NCBI RefSeq assembly: GCF_003626755.1 | Contig: NZ_RBCJ01000002.1 | Location: 992,001-1,056,000, forward strand | Direction of reading: 5' to 3' | From: Ulvibacterium marinum | Lineage (GTDB): Bacteria; Bacteroidota; Bacteroidia; Flavobacteriales; Flavobacteriaceae | DNA: 64,000 nt | Shown: positions 8,062 through 18,369 of the stretch, piece after piece | Position numbering within the stretch: position 1 is the first letter of the stretch | How the letters are laid out: the number at the start of each line of letters is the position of its first letter | Notes under the pieces: model-generated | Seen by the model: the letters and a program-made list of their open reading frames with translations, nothing else | Told to the model about the DNA's origin: nothing | Database searches by the model: none | Program-made: the position numbers and the translations under genes

Positions 8062-8680
8062 GTTTATGAACAATTGTTAATAATAATAGTTCATATCATG
8101 TTGATTTTTAATTTCTTACAAATTTTTGCGATTACGGATATTTGTGGTATATTTAAGTGTGAGTTAAATGAAATGTTTGGAGAAATATGAGTTTAATTCA
8201 CTATAAAGTTTACGTTCTTTATATTGTTGTTTAGCTGTATTGGAATTTTGAGTTGCAATGTAAATTGCTTCCAGTTTTTTAAATAGGTGAGCATAATAGC
8301 CGAGGGCTGTCGTTCTTGGTAGATTTATGTGGATGTTCTTTACGTTAAATGCAAAGTCTCGGCTCTGTATTTAAGATAAGTCCATTAAAATAGCAAGAAG
8401 AAACATGGAGTAGTTGCTTGGTTTGATAATTAAGAACAAAAGATGTTTCAAACGTTTGAGCAGTGATGTAAATGCAGTCAATGGCTGCGGTTTTGTTGTA
8501 AATACAAAACACAAGGTTTACTAGCTGTTTCTAGAAAGCCATGTCAATGTATCCGTACAATGATATGGCTTTTGTTCTTTGTTATAAATCCTGCCCTACC
8601 CCATGTATATCTCTCGACCTATGTTTCAATTGCCCATGGATAAATCAAATTTTGCTGCCCGCTAGGCATGTTTAAAATTG
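8062..8680 (+). other. Hairpin-rich non-coding interval between rplS and icd
   Basis: About 620 bp contain no credible gene on either strand but several inverted repeats. These are TATGAAC/GTTCATA (8065-8071 and 8089-8095), AGCCGAG/CTCGGCT (8298-8304 and 8358-8364), the palindrome TCAAACGTTTGA (8448-8459), GCAG/CTGC (8474-8488), GTTTTGT/ACAAAAC (8490-8496 and 8504-8510), and the long hairpin at 8535-8572. The composition looks different from the coding flanks, with many T and G runs. It may encode a small structured RNA or be the remains of a decayed element. The strand is not known. Confidence 0.45.
8535..8572 (+). other. Long near-perfect hairpin upstream of icd
   Basis: Positions 8535-8551 pair with 8556-8572 over 17 bp, with one G-U pair and one A-A mismatch, around a four-base TCCG loop. 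The stem begins AAAGCCAT and closes ATGGCTTT, followed by a T-rich stretch. It could be a terminator of an unannotated transcript or part of a structured RNA. It lies about 145 bp before icd and upstream of its -7 box. Confidence 0.55.
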
Positions 8681-8688
8681 TATATTTG
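8681..8688 (+). promoter_or_regulatory. Candidate -7 box of icd
   Basis: TATATTTG fits TAnnTTTG and lies 28 nt before the icd ATG. No TTG occurs at 19-20 bp upstream, so the -33 element is weak or absent. Confidence 0.5.
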
Positions 8689-8716
8689 CTCCGCTTAATA
8701 CAAAACGAGAGTTTAA

Positions 8717-10936
<2,220 letters not shown>

Positions 10937-10989
10937 GAAATATGTCAATATTGTGTATCCAAAGGTGTTGGGCTCCTAAATTGGTCCTT

Positions 10990-11060
10990 TAAAGAAATGT
11001 TAACATTCTTTCGGATAGAACAAGACTGGTAGATTTTTCGTCTAAAGAAATGTTAACATT
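10990..11060 (+). promoter_or_regulatory. Duplicated palindrome, probable operator of the TonB receptor operon
   Basis: The 18-bp sequence TAAAGAAATGTTAACATT occurs identically at 10990-11007 and 11043-11060. Each copy contains the perfect 12-bp palindrome AATGTTAACATT. The copies are 53 bp apart, about five helical turns, and the second ends 46 bp before the receptor ATG. The arrangement fits cooperative binding of a dimeric regulator. The regulator is not identifiable here. Confidence 0.5.
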
Positions 11061-11106
11061 TTCCCGATCGGTTTTTTTCTCTTTACTTTTAGAAAAAATT
11101 GCCTGA

Positions 11107-13482
11107 ATGAATCGACTTTCGAGAACGCTTTTGTTTGTTCTTTTCTGTTTTTCCTTTTTTACCTATGCACAACAAAAATTCACCTTAAGCGGTACCATCT
11201 CGGAAGCGTCCAGTAATGAGACTCTAATCGGGGTAACCATAGTGGTTCCTGAACTGGGAACGGGCGTTACTACCAATGAATACGGTTTCTATTCCATCAC
11301 CCTTCCCGAAGGTGAATACGATGTCTTGGTGAGTTATTTGGGCTTTCAGGATATCGTTACAAAGATCTCATTGTCCGAAAACCAAAAATTCAATTTCCAA
11401 ATGGTAGAGGAAATGGAGCAACTGGAAGAGGTGGTTGTTACCGAAAATGCCGAAAAACTGGATATAAAAAAACCACAGATGAGCGTAAACACCTTATCTG
11501 TTGGAACCATTAAAAAAATCCCTGTAATCCTTGGGGAGGCCGATGTAATTAAATCCATTCTTCTGCTCCCAGGAGTAACCAATGCCGGTGAAGGGGCATC
11601 TGGCTTTAATGTCCGGGGCGGAGCAGTAGATCAGAATCTAATATTATTGGACGAAGCGATTATATTTAACTCCTCCCATCTTTTTGGTTTTTTCTCAGTA
11701 TTCAATCCAGATGCCATTAAGGATATTAAGCTGTATAAAGGAGGGATTCCTGCCAGATATGGTGGCAGGGTTTCTTCGGTACTGGACATCTTTCAAAAAG
11801 AGGGGAATAGCAAAGAACTTAAAATAAATGGAGGTATAGGGGCCGTGGCCAGCCGTCTGCTTGTAGAGGCCCCAATAATAAAGGACAAGGCCGCATTTCT
11901 CATAGGTGGCAGGGCCTCCTATGCACATCTTTTTCTGCCATTATTTGATATTGACAATACGGCCTATTTCTATGATTTGAACACCAAGATCAATTTTAAG
12001 CTTAATGATAGGAACAACTTGTATCTATCGGGCTATTTTGGTAGGGATGTTTTTGGGATCAGTGATAATTTTGTAAATACCTATGGTAATTCAGTGGGTA
12101 ATTTAAGGTGGAACCATTTATTCTCGGACAAACTCTTCTCCAACCTATCGCTTATCTATTCCGATTACTATTACGGTCTAAAGCTTGATTTTGTAGGCTT
12201 TAATTGGAATTCGGGTATTCAGAATTTCAATATCAAATACGATCTTAAACATTATATCAGCGATAAATTGCAGATCAATTATGGGGTTAACAATATCTAC
12301 TATAGCTTTAATCCTGGCAAAATAGAGCCTAGTAATACAAATTCAGGAATTGTAGAAGATCAATTGACGGAAAAGTATGCCAACGAATTTGCGGCCTATA
12401 TAGACTTTGAACATCAGATAACCGAAAACCTTAGCCTTGGTTATGGGTTTCGGTTTAGCAATTTTATTCGCCTGGGACAGGATGAACTATTAGTTTATGA
12501 GGATGATAATCCCGTGTTTTTCAATCCTCTATCATTAATCTATCAAGAAGCTATTCCGATAGATGTCACTAATCCCGGAAGAAGCAGTAGTTTAGCCACT
12601 TTTAACAATTTTGAGCCTCGTTTTTCACTGGCCTATACCTTAAACCCAAACAGCTCTATAAAGGCAAGCTATACACGTTTGGCACAATATCTACATCTGC
12701 TCTCCAATACTAGCTCCCCTACCCCATTGGATGTCTGGACCCCAAGCGGACCTTTTGTAAAACCACAATTGTTGGATCAATATGCCCTAGGCTTTTTTAG
12801 GAATATAAACGGAGGGGAATACGCACTGGAGGTGGAAGGTTTTTACAAGGACATACAGAATCGTATAGATTATATAGATGGTGCCAATCTTATTGCCAAC
12901 GATGCCATAGAACAAGTAATCCTGAACGGGACGGCCCGGGCGTATGGTCTTGAGTTCCTGTTGCGAAAGAATGAAGGCGATTTTCAGGGCTGGCTGGCCT
13001 ATACCCTTTCCAAATCGGAGCAGCGTACCCCAGGGCGAACACCGGAGGAAACAGGTATCAACAATGGGGATTGGTACAGAACTCCCTTTGATAAGACGCA
13101 TGATGTATCCTTTTTTGGAAGTTATAAATTGAATGAAAAGTGGAGTTTCAATACCAATTTTGTCTATCAAACGGGTCAACCTACCAACTATCCCATAGGT
13201 CAGTTTGAATTTCAAGGGCTCACCGTCCCTTTTTACGGTCCTCGGAATGCAGAACGTCTGCCCGCTTATAATCGATTGGACCTTTCGGCCACACTTACCC
13301 CTCGTAAAAACAAGAGCAGAAAGGTTAAGGGCGAATGGGTCTTTAGCATTTACAACGTTTACAATAGAAGAAACGCCGCATCCATAAATTTCCAAAGAAA
13401 CGTGGATACAGGCGTTAATGAAGCCATACGTACCTCCATATTTGGTGTGGTACCCGCGGTTACCTATAATTTTAAATTTTAA
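11107..13482 (+). CDS. TonB-dependent outer membrane receptor with N-terminal carboxypeptidase-like domain
   Basis: The 791-residue outer-membrane receptor has a signal peptide (1-21, ending TYAQ) and a carboxypeptidase-like regulatory domain (about 25-110, LSGTISEASSNETLIGVTI). A plug (about 125-230, ending GFFSVFNPDAIKDIKLYKGG) and a beta-barrel follow, with an aromatic C-terminus (YNFKF). Import of a substrate driven by TonB is the family role; the substrate is not deducible. It is shorter than SusC proteins. The following gene, 4 nt away, is a DUF4249 lipoprotein, which often accompanies such receptors. Duplicated palindromes lie upstream, suggesting dedicated regulation. Confidence 0.92.
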   Translation: MNRLSRTLLFVLFCFSFFTYAQQKFTLSGTISEASSNETLIGVTIVVPELGTGVTTNEYGFYSITLPEGEYDVLVSYLGFQDIVTKISLSENQKFNFQMVEEMEQLEEVVVTENAEKLDIKKPQMSVNTLSVGTIKKIPVILGEADVIKSILLLPGVTNAGEGASGFNVRGGAVDQNLILLDEAIIFNSSHLFGFFSVFNPDAIKDIKLYKGGIPARYGGRVSSVLDIFQKEGNSKELKINGGIGAVASRLLVEAPIIKDKAAFLIGGRASYAHLFLPLFDIDNTAYFYDLNTKINFKLNDRNNLYLSGYFGRDVFGISDNFVNTYGNSVGNLRWNHLFSDKLFSNLSLIYSDYYYGLKLDFVGFNWNSGIQNFNIKYDLKHYISDKLQINYGVNNIYYSFNPGKIEPSNTNSGIVEDQLTEKYANEFAAYIDFEHQITENLSLGYGFRFSNFIRLGQDELLVYEDDNPVFFNPLSLIYQEAIPIDVTNPGRSSSLATFNNFEPRFSLAYTLNPNSSIKASYTRLAQYLHLLSNTSSPTPLDVWTPSGPFVKPQLLDQYALGFFRNINGGEYALEVEGFYKDIQNRIDYIDGANLIANDAIEQVILNGTARAYGLEFLLRKNEGDFQGWLAYTLSKSEQRTPGRTPEETGINNGDWYRTPFDKTHDVSFFGSYKLNEKWSFNTNFVYQTGQPTNYPIGQFEFQGLTVPFYGPRNAERLPAYNRLDLSATLTPRKNKSRKVKGEWVFSIYNVYNRRNAASINFQRNVDTGVNEAIRTSIFGVVPAVTYNFKF

Positions 13483-13486
13483 GACC

Positions 13487-14380
13487 ATGAAAAAAATTGG
13501 GTTCCTTTGGTTGGTATTCTTAGTTTTGGTCGGGTGTGAGGATGTCGTAGAAGTGGATCTTCCAGAAGTTGATTCGCGTCTTTTTGTGGATGCCTTTATA
13601 CGAGTAGACGAAAATAATCCAATTACACGAATCCGTGTTAATGCCGGACTGACCAGTTCTTTCTTTGATGATATTCCACCTGCGGACCTGCAGGACATTA
13701 CTATAATAAATCTTGATCGACCTAGCGGCTCGGGTATTCCAAGTTTTGTTACTCTTACCCAGACAAGTCCAGGAGTATACGAAGCGCAAGAGGGTACTTC
13801 ATTTTTTACTTCAGGGCGATTGCTACTCTCCATAACCCATGAGGGTCAAAGCTATGCAGCACTTACGAATTACATTCCGGCCGTTCCCATTGAGCAAGTT
13901 TCCCAAGGTGATCAAACTCTTTTTAGCGGGGATGAAACCGAAATAATAATCTCTTTTGTAGATGCACCGGATAGGGAGGATTATTATTTGTTCGATCTAG
14001 ATTTTAACGAATACCTGGTCACGGAGGACCTTTTTTATCCGGGCCAACGATTCGAGTTCTCCTACTTTTATGATGATGGTCTGGATGAAGGGCAAGAATT
14101 ACAAATAAGTCTAATGGGGGTGGATATCGGGTTTTACAATTATATGAATCAACTCATTGTGCAAAGCGGTGGGGACCAAGGTCCTTTTCAGACGCCGACC
14201 GCTACAGTTCGTGGTAACATTATTAATGTTACTGGCGTGAATATTGATGATATTGATTTTGAGAATATCAATTCCTTGGAAGACTTGGAAGGTATAGATC
14301 CGGAGAATGTCAGAGAGGGATTTCCTCTAGGCTATTTTGCCGTAAGCCAAACTTATAGCTCATCAATAATCATTGAGTAA
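13487..14380 (+). CDS. DUF4249 family outer-membrane lipoprotein
   Basis: The 297-residue protein has a lipoprotein signal (MKKIGFLWLVFLVLVGC, lipidated Cys at residue 17) followed by a beta-rich domain of the DUF4249 type. The ATG at 13487 is preferred to one 69 nt upstream because it begins the signal peptide and lies 4 nt after the receptor stop. As a partner of the TonB-dependent receptor it probably helps bind or deliver the ligand at the cell surface. That role is inferred from pairing, and the biochemical function of DUF4249 is not known. Confidence 0.85.
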   Translation: MKKIGFLWLVFLVLVGCEDVVEVDLPEVDSRLFVDAFIRVDENNPITRIRVNAGLTSSFFDDIPPADLQDITIINLDRPSGSGIPSFVTLTQTSPGVYEAQEGTSFFTSGRLLLSITHEGQSYAALTNYIPAVPIEQVSQGDQTLFSGDETEIIISFVDAPDREDYYLFDLDFNEYLVTEDLFYPGQRFEFSYFYDDGLDEGQELQISLMGVDIGFYNYMNQLIVQSGGDQGPFQTPTATVRGNIINVTGVNIDDIDFENINSLEDLEGIDPENVREGFPLGYFAVSQTYSSSIIIE

Positions 14381-14416
14381 ACATTAAGGTTTTCTCTATT
14401 TTTAATTCCAATTTTC

Positions 14417-15553
14417 TTAAGTCTCGGTCAAGTTTTCAAAAAAAGTAAGAACGGCTTTTTCCGTTAATGCTGCCGCATTTTCCATATTATATTCTAAAGG
14501 CTTGGACGCATCACTAATTTCTAAAACCTCGGTTATATGTAATGAGGCAAGTTTTTCGGTAGCGACCTCTGATTGTCCGCAGACCACTATCACTGGAACC
14601 CCATGGTTTTTTCCTAAATCCACGACCCCGTTAATTAATTTTCCATGTAAGGTTTGATTATCGAATTTTCCCTCACCTGTAATTATGTAGTCTATTTTTT
14701 TCGTTTGGAGCAGTTCTTCCACATGCGCCAGATTCAACATAAAGTCAATTCCGGAGACAAATTCGGCATTTAGAAAAGCTTGTAGCCCATAGGCGGTTCC
14801 ACCAGCCGCCCCTGCTCCTGGGCTCTGTGCCACATTCTTGCCCAAATTGCCCTGAACTATGCCATCCAGATTACGTAATCCCTCATCCAATGCATCGATT
14901 TCCGAATCATTGGCTCCTTTTTGTCTTGCATAAATATGCGCGGCTCCCTTTGCTCCAAACAGCGGGTTGTCCACATCGTTTACGGCATAAAAGGAAATAT
15001 TATTTAGGTCTTGGACTACTTCCTTTTTCTTAATAGCCCTTATTTTGGATAGGTTTTCCCCATTGGAATCTAAATCGTTCTCTAAACCATCCAAAAACTG
15101 ATAACCCAATGCCAGGGCTATTCCAGTGCCCCCATCATTGGTAGCACTACCGCCCAGACCTACGTAAATGGAAGTAGCGCCTTTTGAAATGGCATCCCTT
15201 ATTTGAAGCCCGGTGCCATAAGTAGAGGTTTTCATTACACTGAGCTCGTGAACCTGTAAGAGTTCCAAACCGGAAGATTTGGCCAATTCAATATAGGCAA
15301 CATGATCTGCACGGTTTAAAAGATAGTCGGCCCTTATTCTCCTACCGAGTGGGTCAACTGTATCCGTGGTAACCACCTCGCAATCCAAGTTTTCGGCTAC
15401 GGCATTTAGAAAGCCATCGCCACCATCCGATGACATAACAGAATGCAAATTAGCATTTGGCATTACTTTTTGAATCCCATTTGAAATTGCCGAAATCACC
15501 TCACTTGCCGCAAGGGAGCCTTTAAATTTATCCGGAATAATGAGTATGTTCAT
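14417..15553 (-). CDS. Glycerate kinase (GarK/GlxK family)
   Basis: The 378-residue enzyme phosphorylates D-glycerate, normally to 2-phosphoglycerate in this family, feeding glyoxylate or serine-derived carbon into glycolysis. Family features are IIPDKFKGSLAASEV at the N-terminus, SDGGDGFLNA, the glycine-rich YVGLGGSATNDGGTG and the ITGEGKFDNQTLHGK block. The ATG at 15553 starts the conserved sequence; a longer reading from 15634 would add 27 unrelated residues. It is convergent with the DUF4249 gene and divergent from the small DUF6095 gene. No neighbouring glyoxylate genes are visible. Confidence 0.93.
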   Translation of the reverse strand: MNILIIPDKFKGSLAASEVISAISNGIQKVMPNANLHSVMSSDGGDGFLNAVAENLDCEVVTTDTVDPLGRRIRADYLLNRADHVAYIELAKSSGLELLQVHELSVMKTSTYGTGLQIRDAISKGATSIYVGLGGSATNDGGTGIALALGYQFLDGLENDLDSNGENLSKIRAIKKKEVVQDLNNISFYAVNDVDNPLFGAKGAAHIYARQKGANDSEIDALDEGLRNLDGIVQGNLGKNVAQSPGAGAAGGTAYGLQAFLNAEFVSGIDFMLNLAHVEELLQTKKIDYIITGEGKFDNQTLHGKLINGVVDLGKNHGVPVIVVCGQSEVATEKLASLHITEVLEISDASKPLEYNMENAAALTEKAVLTFFENLTET

Positions 15554-15620
15554 AATAGTCTTTCGAACATCTAAATATAGGCCATATTCCTTACATTTGG
15601 TTATTGATTTATCGTCAACG

Positions 15621-15857
15621 ATGGGAACCAACAAAAATTTGCTGATTAAAGGAGTTAAGTCTCTTTTCTATACCATTATCCTGATGTTCACGGCTCCTGT
15701 GGTGCTATTTCAGGCCTTTAAAAATCAGGAACACCCTTGGTTTTGGCCCGTGTTGATTTTAGGTCTCATCCTTGCTATAGTGGCCGTTTCTTTAGGATTC
15801 TACAGCATTAAACTATTTGTTGATGCCTTATTCAACAAAAAGGTTCAGGATAATTAG
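15621..15857 (+). CDS. Small two-helix membrane protein (DUF6095-like)
   Basis: The 78-residue inner-membrane protein has two predicted transmembrane helices (about 14-34 and 44-66) joined by a short FKNQEHPWFW loop. It resembles the DUF6095 family found in Flavobacteriaceae. The function is unknown. The start at 15621 is chosen because a TACATTTG -7 box lies at 15592-15599, so the longer upstream reading would begin before the promoter. Confidence 0.75.
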   Translation: MGTNKNLLIKGVKSLFYTIILMFTAPVVLFQAFKNQEHPWFWPVLILGLILAIVAVSLGFYSIKLFVDALFNKKVQDN

Positions 15858-15887
15858 TAGTCTAGCAGTTGTAGTGCCCTAAAAAAT

Positions 15888-16580
15888 TTAATCTTTCTTT
15901 TGCTTATCCACCACATTGTTCCACTTGTTATTTAGCGCAGCGTAGTCGTAATCCAAAACCGATTCTTGTCGTTCCAATCGGTATGAAGCAAAGGCACGTT
16001 GTAAAATATCTTCGATCAAATAATCTTCATGTACCAAATCCGGGTGGAATTCCTCCTTAATACTGATCTTGAATAATTTAGCCGTGGTTTGATACCAAAA
16101 AGCACGCCACCCACTTCGGAGTTGTTTTACCAGGTCAAAAGCCGTCTTTCCGGTTTGGCGATAGATTAGTTTTACCAGGATTTGCCCTTCTGTTCGTGTG
16201 AGCTTTTTGAGCTCTTCAGAAAATTCCCCTTCAATATATTTTTGGACTTTCTTCGTGTATTTTTTTCGTTTCCTCTTTTTTTTGATTTTTGAAAGACTAT
16301 CATTCAACTCTACCAGACGTTCCGCCGCCAATTTAGCATAAGGGTAAACTTTAAGCGTTTTACGCCTAAGTATGTAGTAGCGGAGTTTTTCCTTATAGGA
16401 ACCAAATTCGAGTTTACTGAATACATAAACCTCATCCAAGGCTATAGAGCTCTGCAAAAGGGAATCGCCTTCTACAATAATCAACTTTTCAGCAACCGAA
16501 TCCAAGGCCTTCTCTTTTATTTGTGCGTTCGCAGAAATAAAAACCAAGGAAAACAGGATCCATACAATTCTTTCTCTCAT
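15888..16580 (-). CDS. DUF4294 domain protein, exported
   Basis: The 230-residue protein has a signal peptide (1-19, ANAQ end) and a DUF4294-type domain. Conserved-looking parts are FSKLEFGSYKEKLRYYILRR, KVYPYAKLA and LIYRQTGKTAFDLVKQLRSG. A very basic KIKKKRKRKKYTKKVQK stretch lies near residue 105. It is probably periplasmic or envelope attached. Function is unknown. It stands alone, convergent with the small membrane gene and divergent from the M42 peptidase. Confidence 0.8.
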   Translation of the reverse strand: MRERIVWILFSLVFISANAQIKEKALDSVAEKLIIVEGDSLLQSSIALDEVYVFSKLEFGSYKEKLRYYILRRKTLKVYPYAKLAAERLVELNDSLSKIKKKRKRKKYTKKVQKYIEGEFSEELKKLTRTEGQILVKLIYRQTGKTAFDLVKQLRSGWRAFWYQTTAKLFKISIKEEFHPDLVHEDYLIEDILQRAFASYRLERQESVLDYDYAALNNKWNNVVDKQKKD

Positions 16581-16683
16581 AAATTCAGTTCGGCAATAGC
16601 CTCGGCAAAATTAACGATAAATAATCGCGCGTATTATTAATTAAAAGTGAATATTGCTAAGTTTGTATTCAAACAAAGACTAC

Positions 16684-17772
16684 ATGAGCGAAAAAAAAAT
16701 ATTGACTAAAAAGTCCCTCGATTTTTTTGAAAAATATCTAAACAATGCCTCTCCAACAGGATATGAATGGGAAGGTCAAAAACTATGGATGGACTATTTA
16801 AAACCCTATGTGGATACTTTCATCACGGATACCTATGGGTCGGCAGTTGGGGTCATCAATCCCGATGCTGAATACAAAGTGGTCATTGAAGGGCACTCCG
16901 ATGAGATTTCATGGTATGTAAACTACATTACGGATGATGGTCTTTTGTACGTTATCCGAAATGGGGGAAGCGACCACCAGATTGCTCCTTCCAAATGGGT
17001 AAACATCCATACCAAGAACGGTATGGTAAAAGGTATTTTTGGATGGCCAGCCATCCATACTCGGGACAGAAGCAAGGAACAACCCCCAAAACTGGATAAT
17101 ATTTTTATAGATATAGGCGCCAAGGACAAAGAAGAAGTAGAAAAAATGGGAGTTCATGTGGGTTGTGTGATTACCTATCCTGATGAGTTCCATATTCTGA
17201 ACAAGGATAAATTCGTTTGTCGTGCCATTGACAATCGGGCCGGTGGATTTATGGTGGCAGAAGTAGCCCGTTTACTCCATGAAAACAAGAAGAAATTGCC
17301 TTTTGGACTCTACATAACAAATGCTGTTCAGGAAGAAATAGGGCTTCGAGGAGCCGAAATGATTACCCAGACCATACAACCCAATGTGGCTATCATTACG
17401 GACGTATGTCATGACACTACTACCCCCATGATCGACAAAAAGACGCAAGGCCATACCGAAATCGGAGCTGGACCGGTTATTTCCTATGCACCGGCCGTGC
17501 AGAACAAACTCCGGGAACGTATTATAGAAACGGCAGAGAAGCACAAAATCCCTTTTCAGCGTTTGGCAGCTTCAAGATCCACAGGGACGGATACGGATGC
17601 CTTTGCCTATAGTAACGGTGGTGTGGCATCCGCTTTAATTTCATTGCCCCTTCGGTATATGCATACTACGGTGGAAACCGTTCACCGGGATGATGTAGAG
17701 AATGTAATCCGACTGATTTATGAAACTGTTCTGAATATTGAGAGTGGAGAAGCATTTAGCTATTTTGAGTAA
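16684..17772 (+). CDS. M42 family zinc aminopeptidase
   Basis: The 362-residue cytoplasmic metallopeptidase is of the glutamyl/deblocking aminopeptidase (FrvX/PepA-like) type, which forms large tetrahedral complexes that trim peptides. Metal and catalytic residues are seen in VIEGHSDEISW (His and Asp), CRAIDNRAGGFM (Asp bridging two metals), AVQEEIGLRGAE (Glu-Glu), IITDVCHDT and the late SLPLRYMHTTVETVH. The ATG at 16684 is chosen because a TAAGTTTG -7 box sits at 16658-16665; an upstream in-frame ATG at 16654 would precede it. Confidence 0.93.
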   Translation: MSEKKILTKKSLDFFEKYLNNASPTGYEWEGQKLWMDYLKPYVDTFITDTYGSAVGVINPDAEYKVVIEGHSDEISWYVNYITDDGLLYVIRNGGSDHQIAPSKWVNIHTKNGMVKGIFGWPAIHTRDRSKEQPPKLDNIFIDIGAKDKEEVEKMGVHVGCVITYPDEFHILNKDKFVCRAIDNRAGGFMVAEVARLLHENKKKLPFGLYITNAVQEEIGLRGAEMITQTIQPNVAIITDVCHDTTTPMIDKKTQGHTEIGAGPVISYAPAVQNKLRERIIETAEKHKIPFQRLAASRSTGTDTDAFAYSNGGVASALISLPLRYMHTTVETVHRDDVENVIRLIYETVLNIESGEAFSYFE

Positions 17773-17820
17773 ACATGTTCCAACCCTTCCCTAAAAGGGA
17801 GCCATATTTTGTAGCATAAC

Positions 17821-18369
17821 ATGGATGAGCTTATTGACATTCTGGATGACATGGGTAACCTAACGGGAAAGACGGCGATGAAGTCCTTGGCCCATGCCAA
17901 GGGATGGTTTCATCCTACCATTCACGTTTGGTTGTACACCAAAGATGGAAAGGTCCTCATACAGCAACGCGGCAAGGACAAGGATACCCATCCCCTACAC
18001 TGGGATGTTTCCGTGGCTGGGCACATTGGTGCCGAGGAAGATATTGAGGTCTCTGCAATCCGTGAAGTGGAGGAAGAAATAGGACTTTCCATTTCCAAAA
18101 TGGATCTGGAGAAAATAGGTGTTTTTAAATCGGTCCATAAACATCGTAAGGATTTGGTCGATTGCGAATTCCATCACACCTTTTTGTGTGAGTTGAAGCT
18201 TCCTTTGGAAAACCTTCAAAAACAGGAAAGTGAAGTTGAGCGTTTGGATTTGATTCCACTAATTCAATTTTCCGAGGAAACTAGGAATCTGGCGAATGCA
18301 AAGAAATATGTAACTTACAAAATCGACTATTACCAAATAATAGTAAAGGAAATACGGAAAAGGCTATAG
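17821..18369 (+). CDS. Nudix hydrolase (YfcD/IDI-like)
   Basis: The 182-residue single Nudix domain carries a complete Nudix box, with the catalytic core REVEEEIGL preceded by GHIGAEE at the right spacing. All metal-binding glutamates are therefore present. The N-terminus (MDELIDILDDMGNLTGKTAM) and WDVSVAGH resemble the YfcD and isopentenyl-diphosphate isomerase-like group. The substrate is unknown, and the protein lacks enough evidence to be called an isomerase. Its end overlaps the convergent hisS gene by 6 nt. It follows the M42 peptidase by 48 nt on the same strand. Confidence 0.87.
   Translation: MDELIDILDDMGNLTGKTAMKSLAHAKGWFHPTIHVWLYTKDGKVLIQQRGKDKDTHPLHWDVSVAGHIGAEEDIEVSAIREVEEEIGLSISKMDLEKIGVFKSVHKHRKDLVDCEFHHTFLCELKLPLENLQKQESEVERLDLIPLIQFSEETRNLANAKKYVTYKIDYYQIIVKEIRKRL

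Noticed and set aside
8298-8364. Integron attC-like site based on the AGCCGAG/CTCGGCT inverted repeat
   Set aside because: The conserved core sites expected of attC (GTTRRRY and its complement) are missing and no integrase or cassette genes are nearby.
12787-13833. A 348-codon open frame on the minus strand inside the TonB receptor and DUF4249 genes
   Set aside because: It is antisense to two genes with clear family sequence, has no recognisable domain, and its composition is that of a reversed reading.
11107-14380. A SusC/SusD polysaccharide utilisation pair
   Set aside because: The receptor is shorter than SusC and the partner is DUF4249, not SusD; no glycosidase is adjacent.
17821-18369. 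Isopentenyl-diphosphate isomerase
   Set aside because: The Nudix box is that of a hydrolase and the YfcD-like sequence is not specific enough to claim an isomerase.
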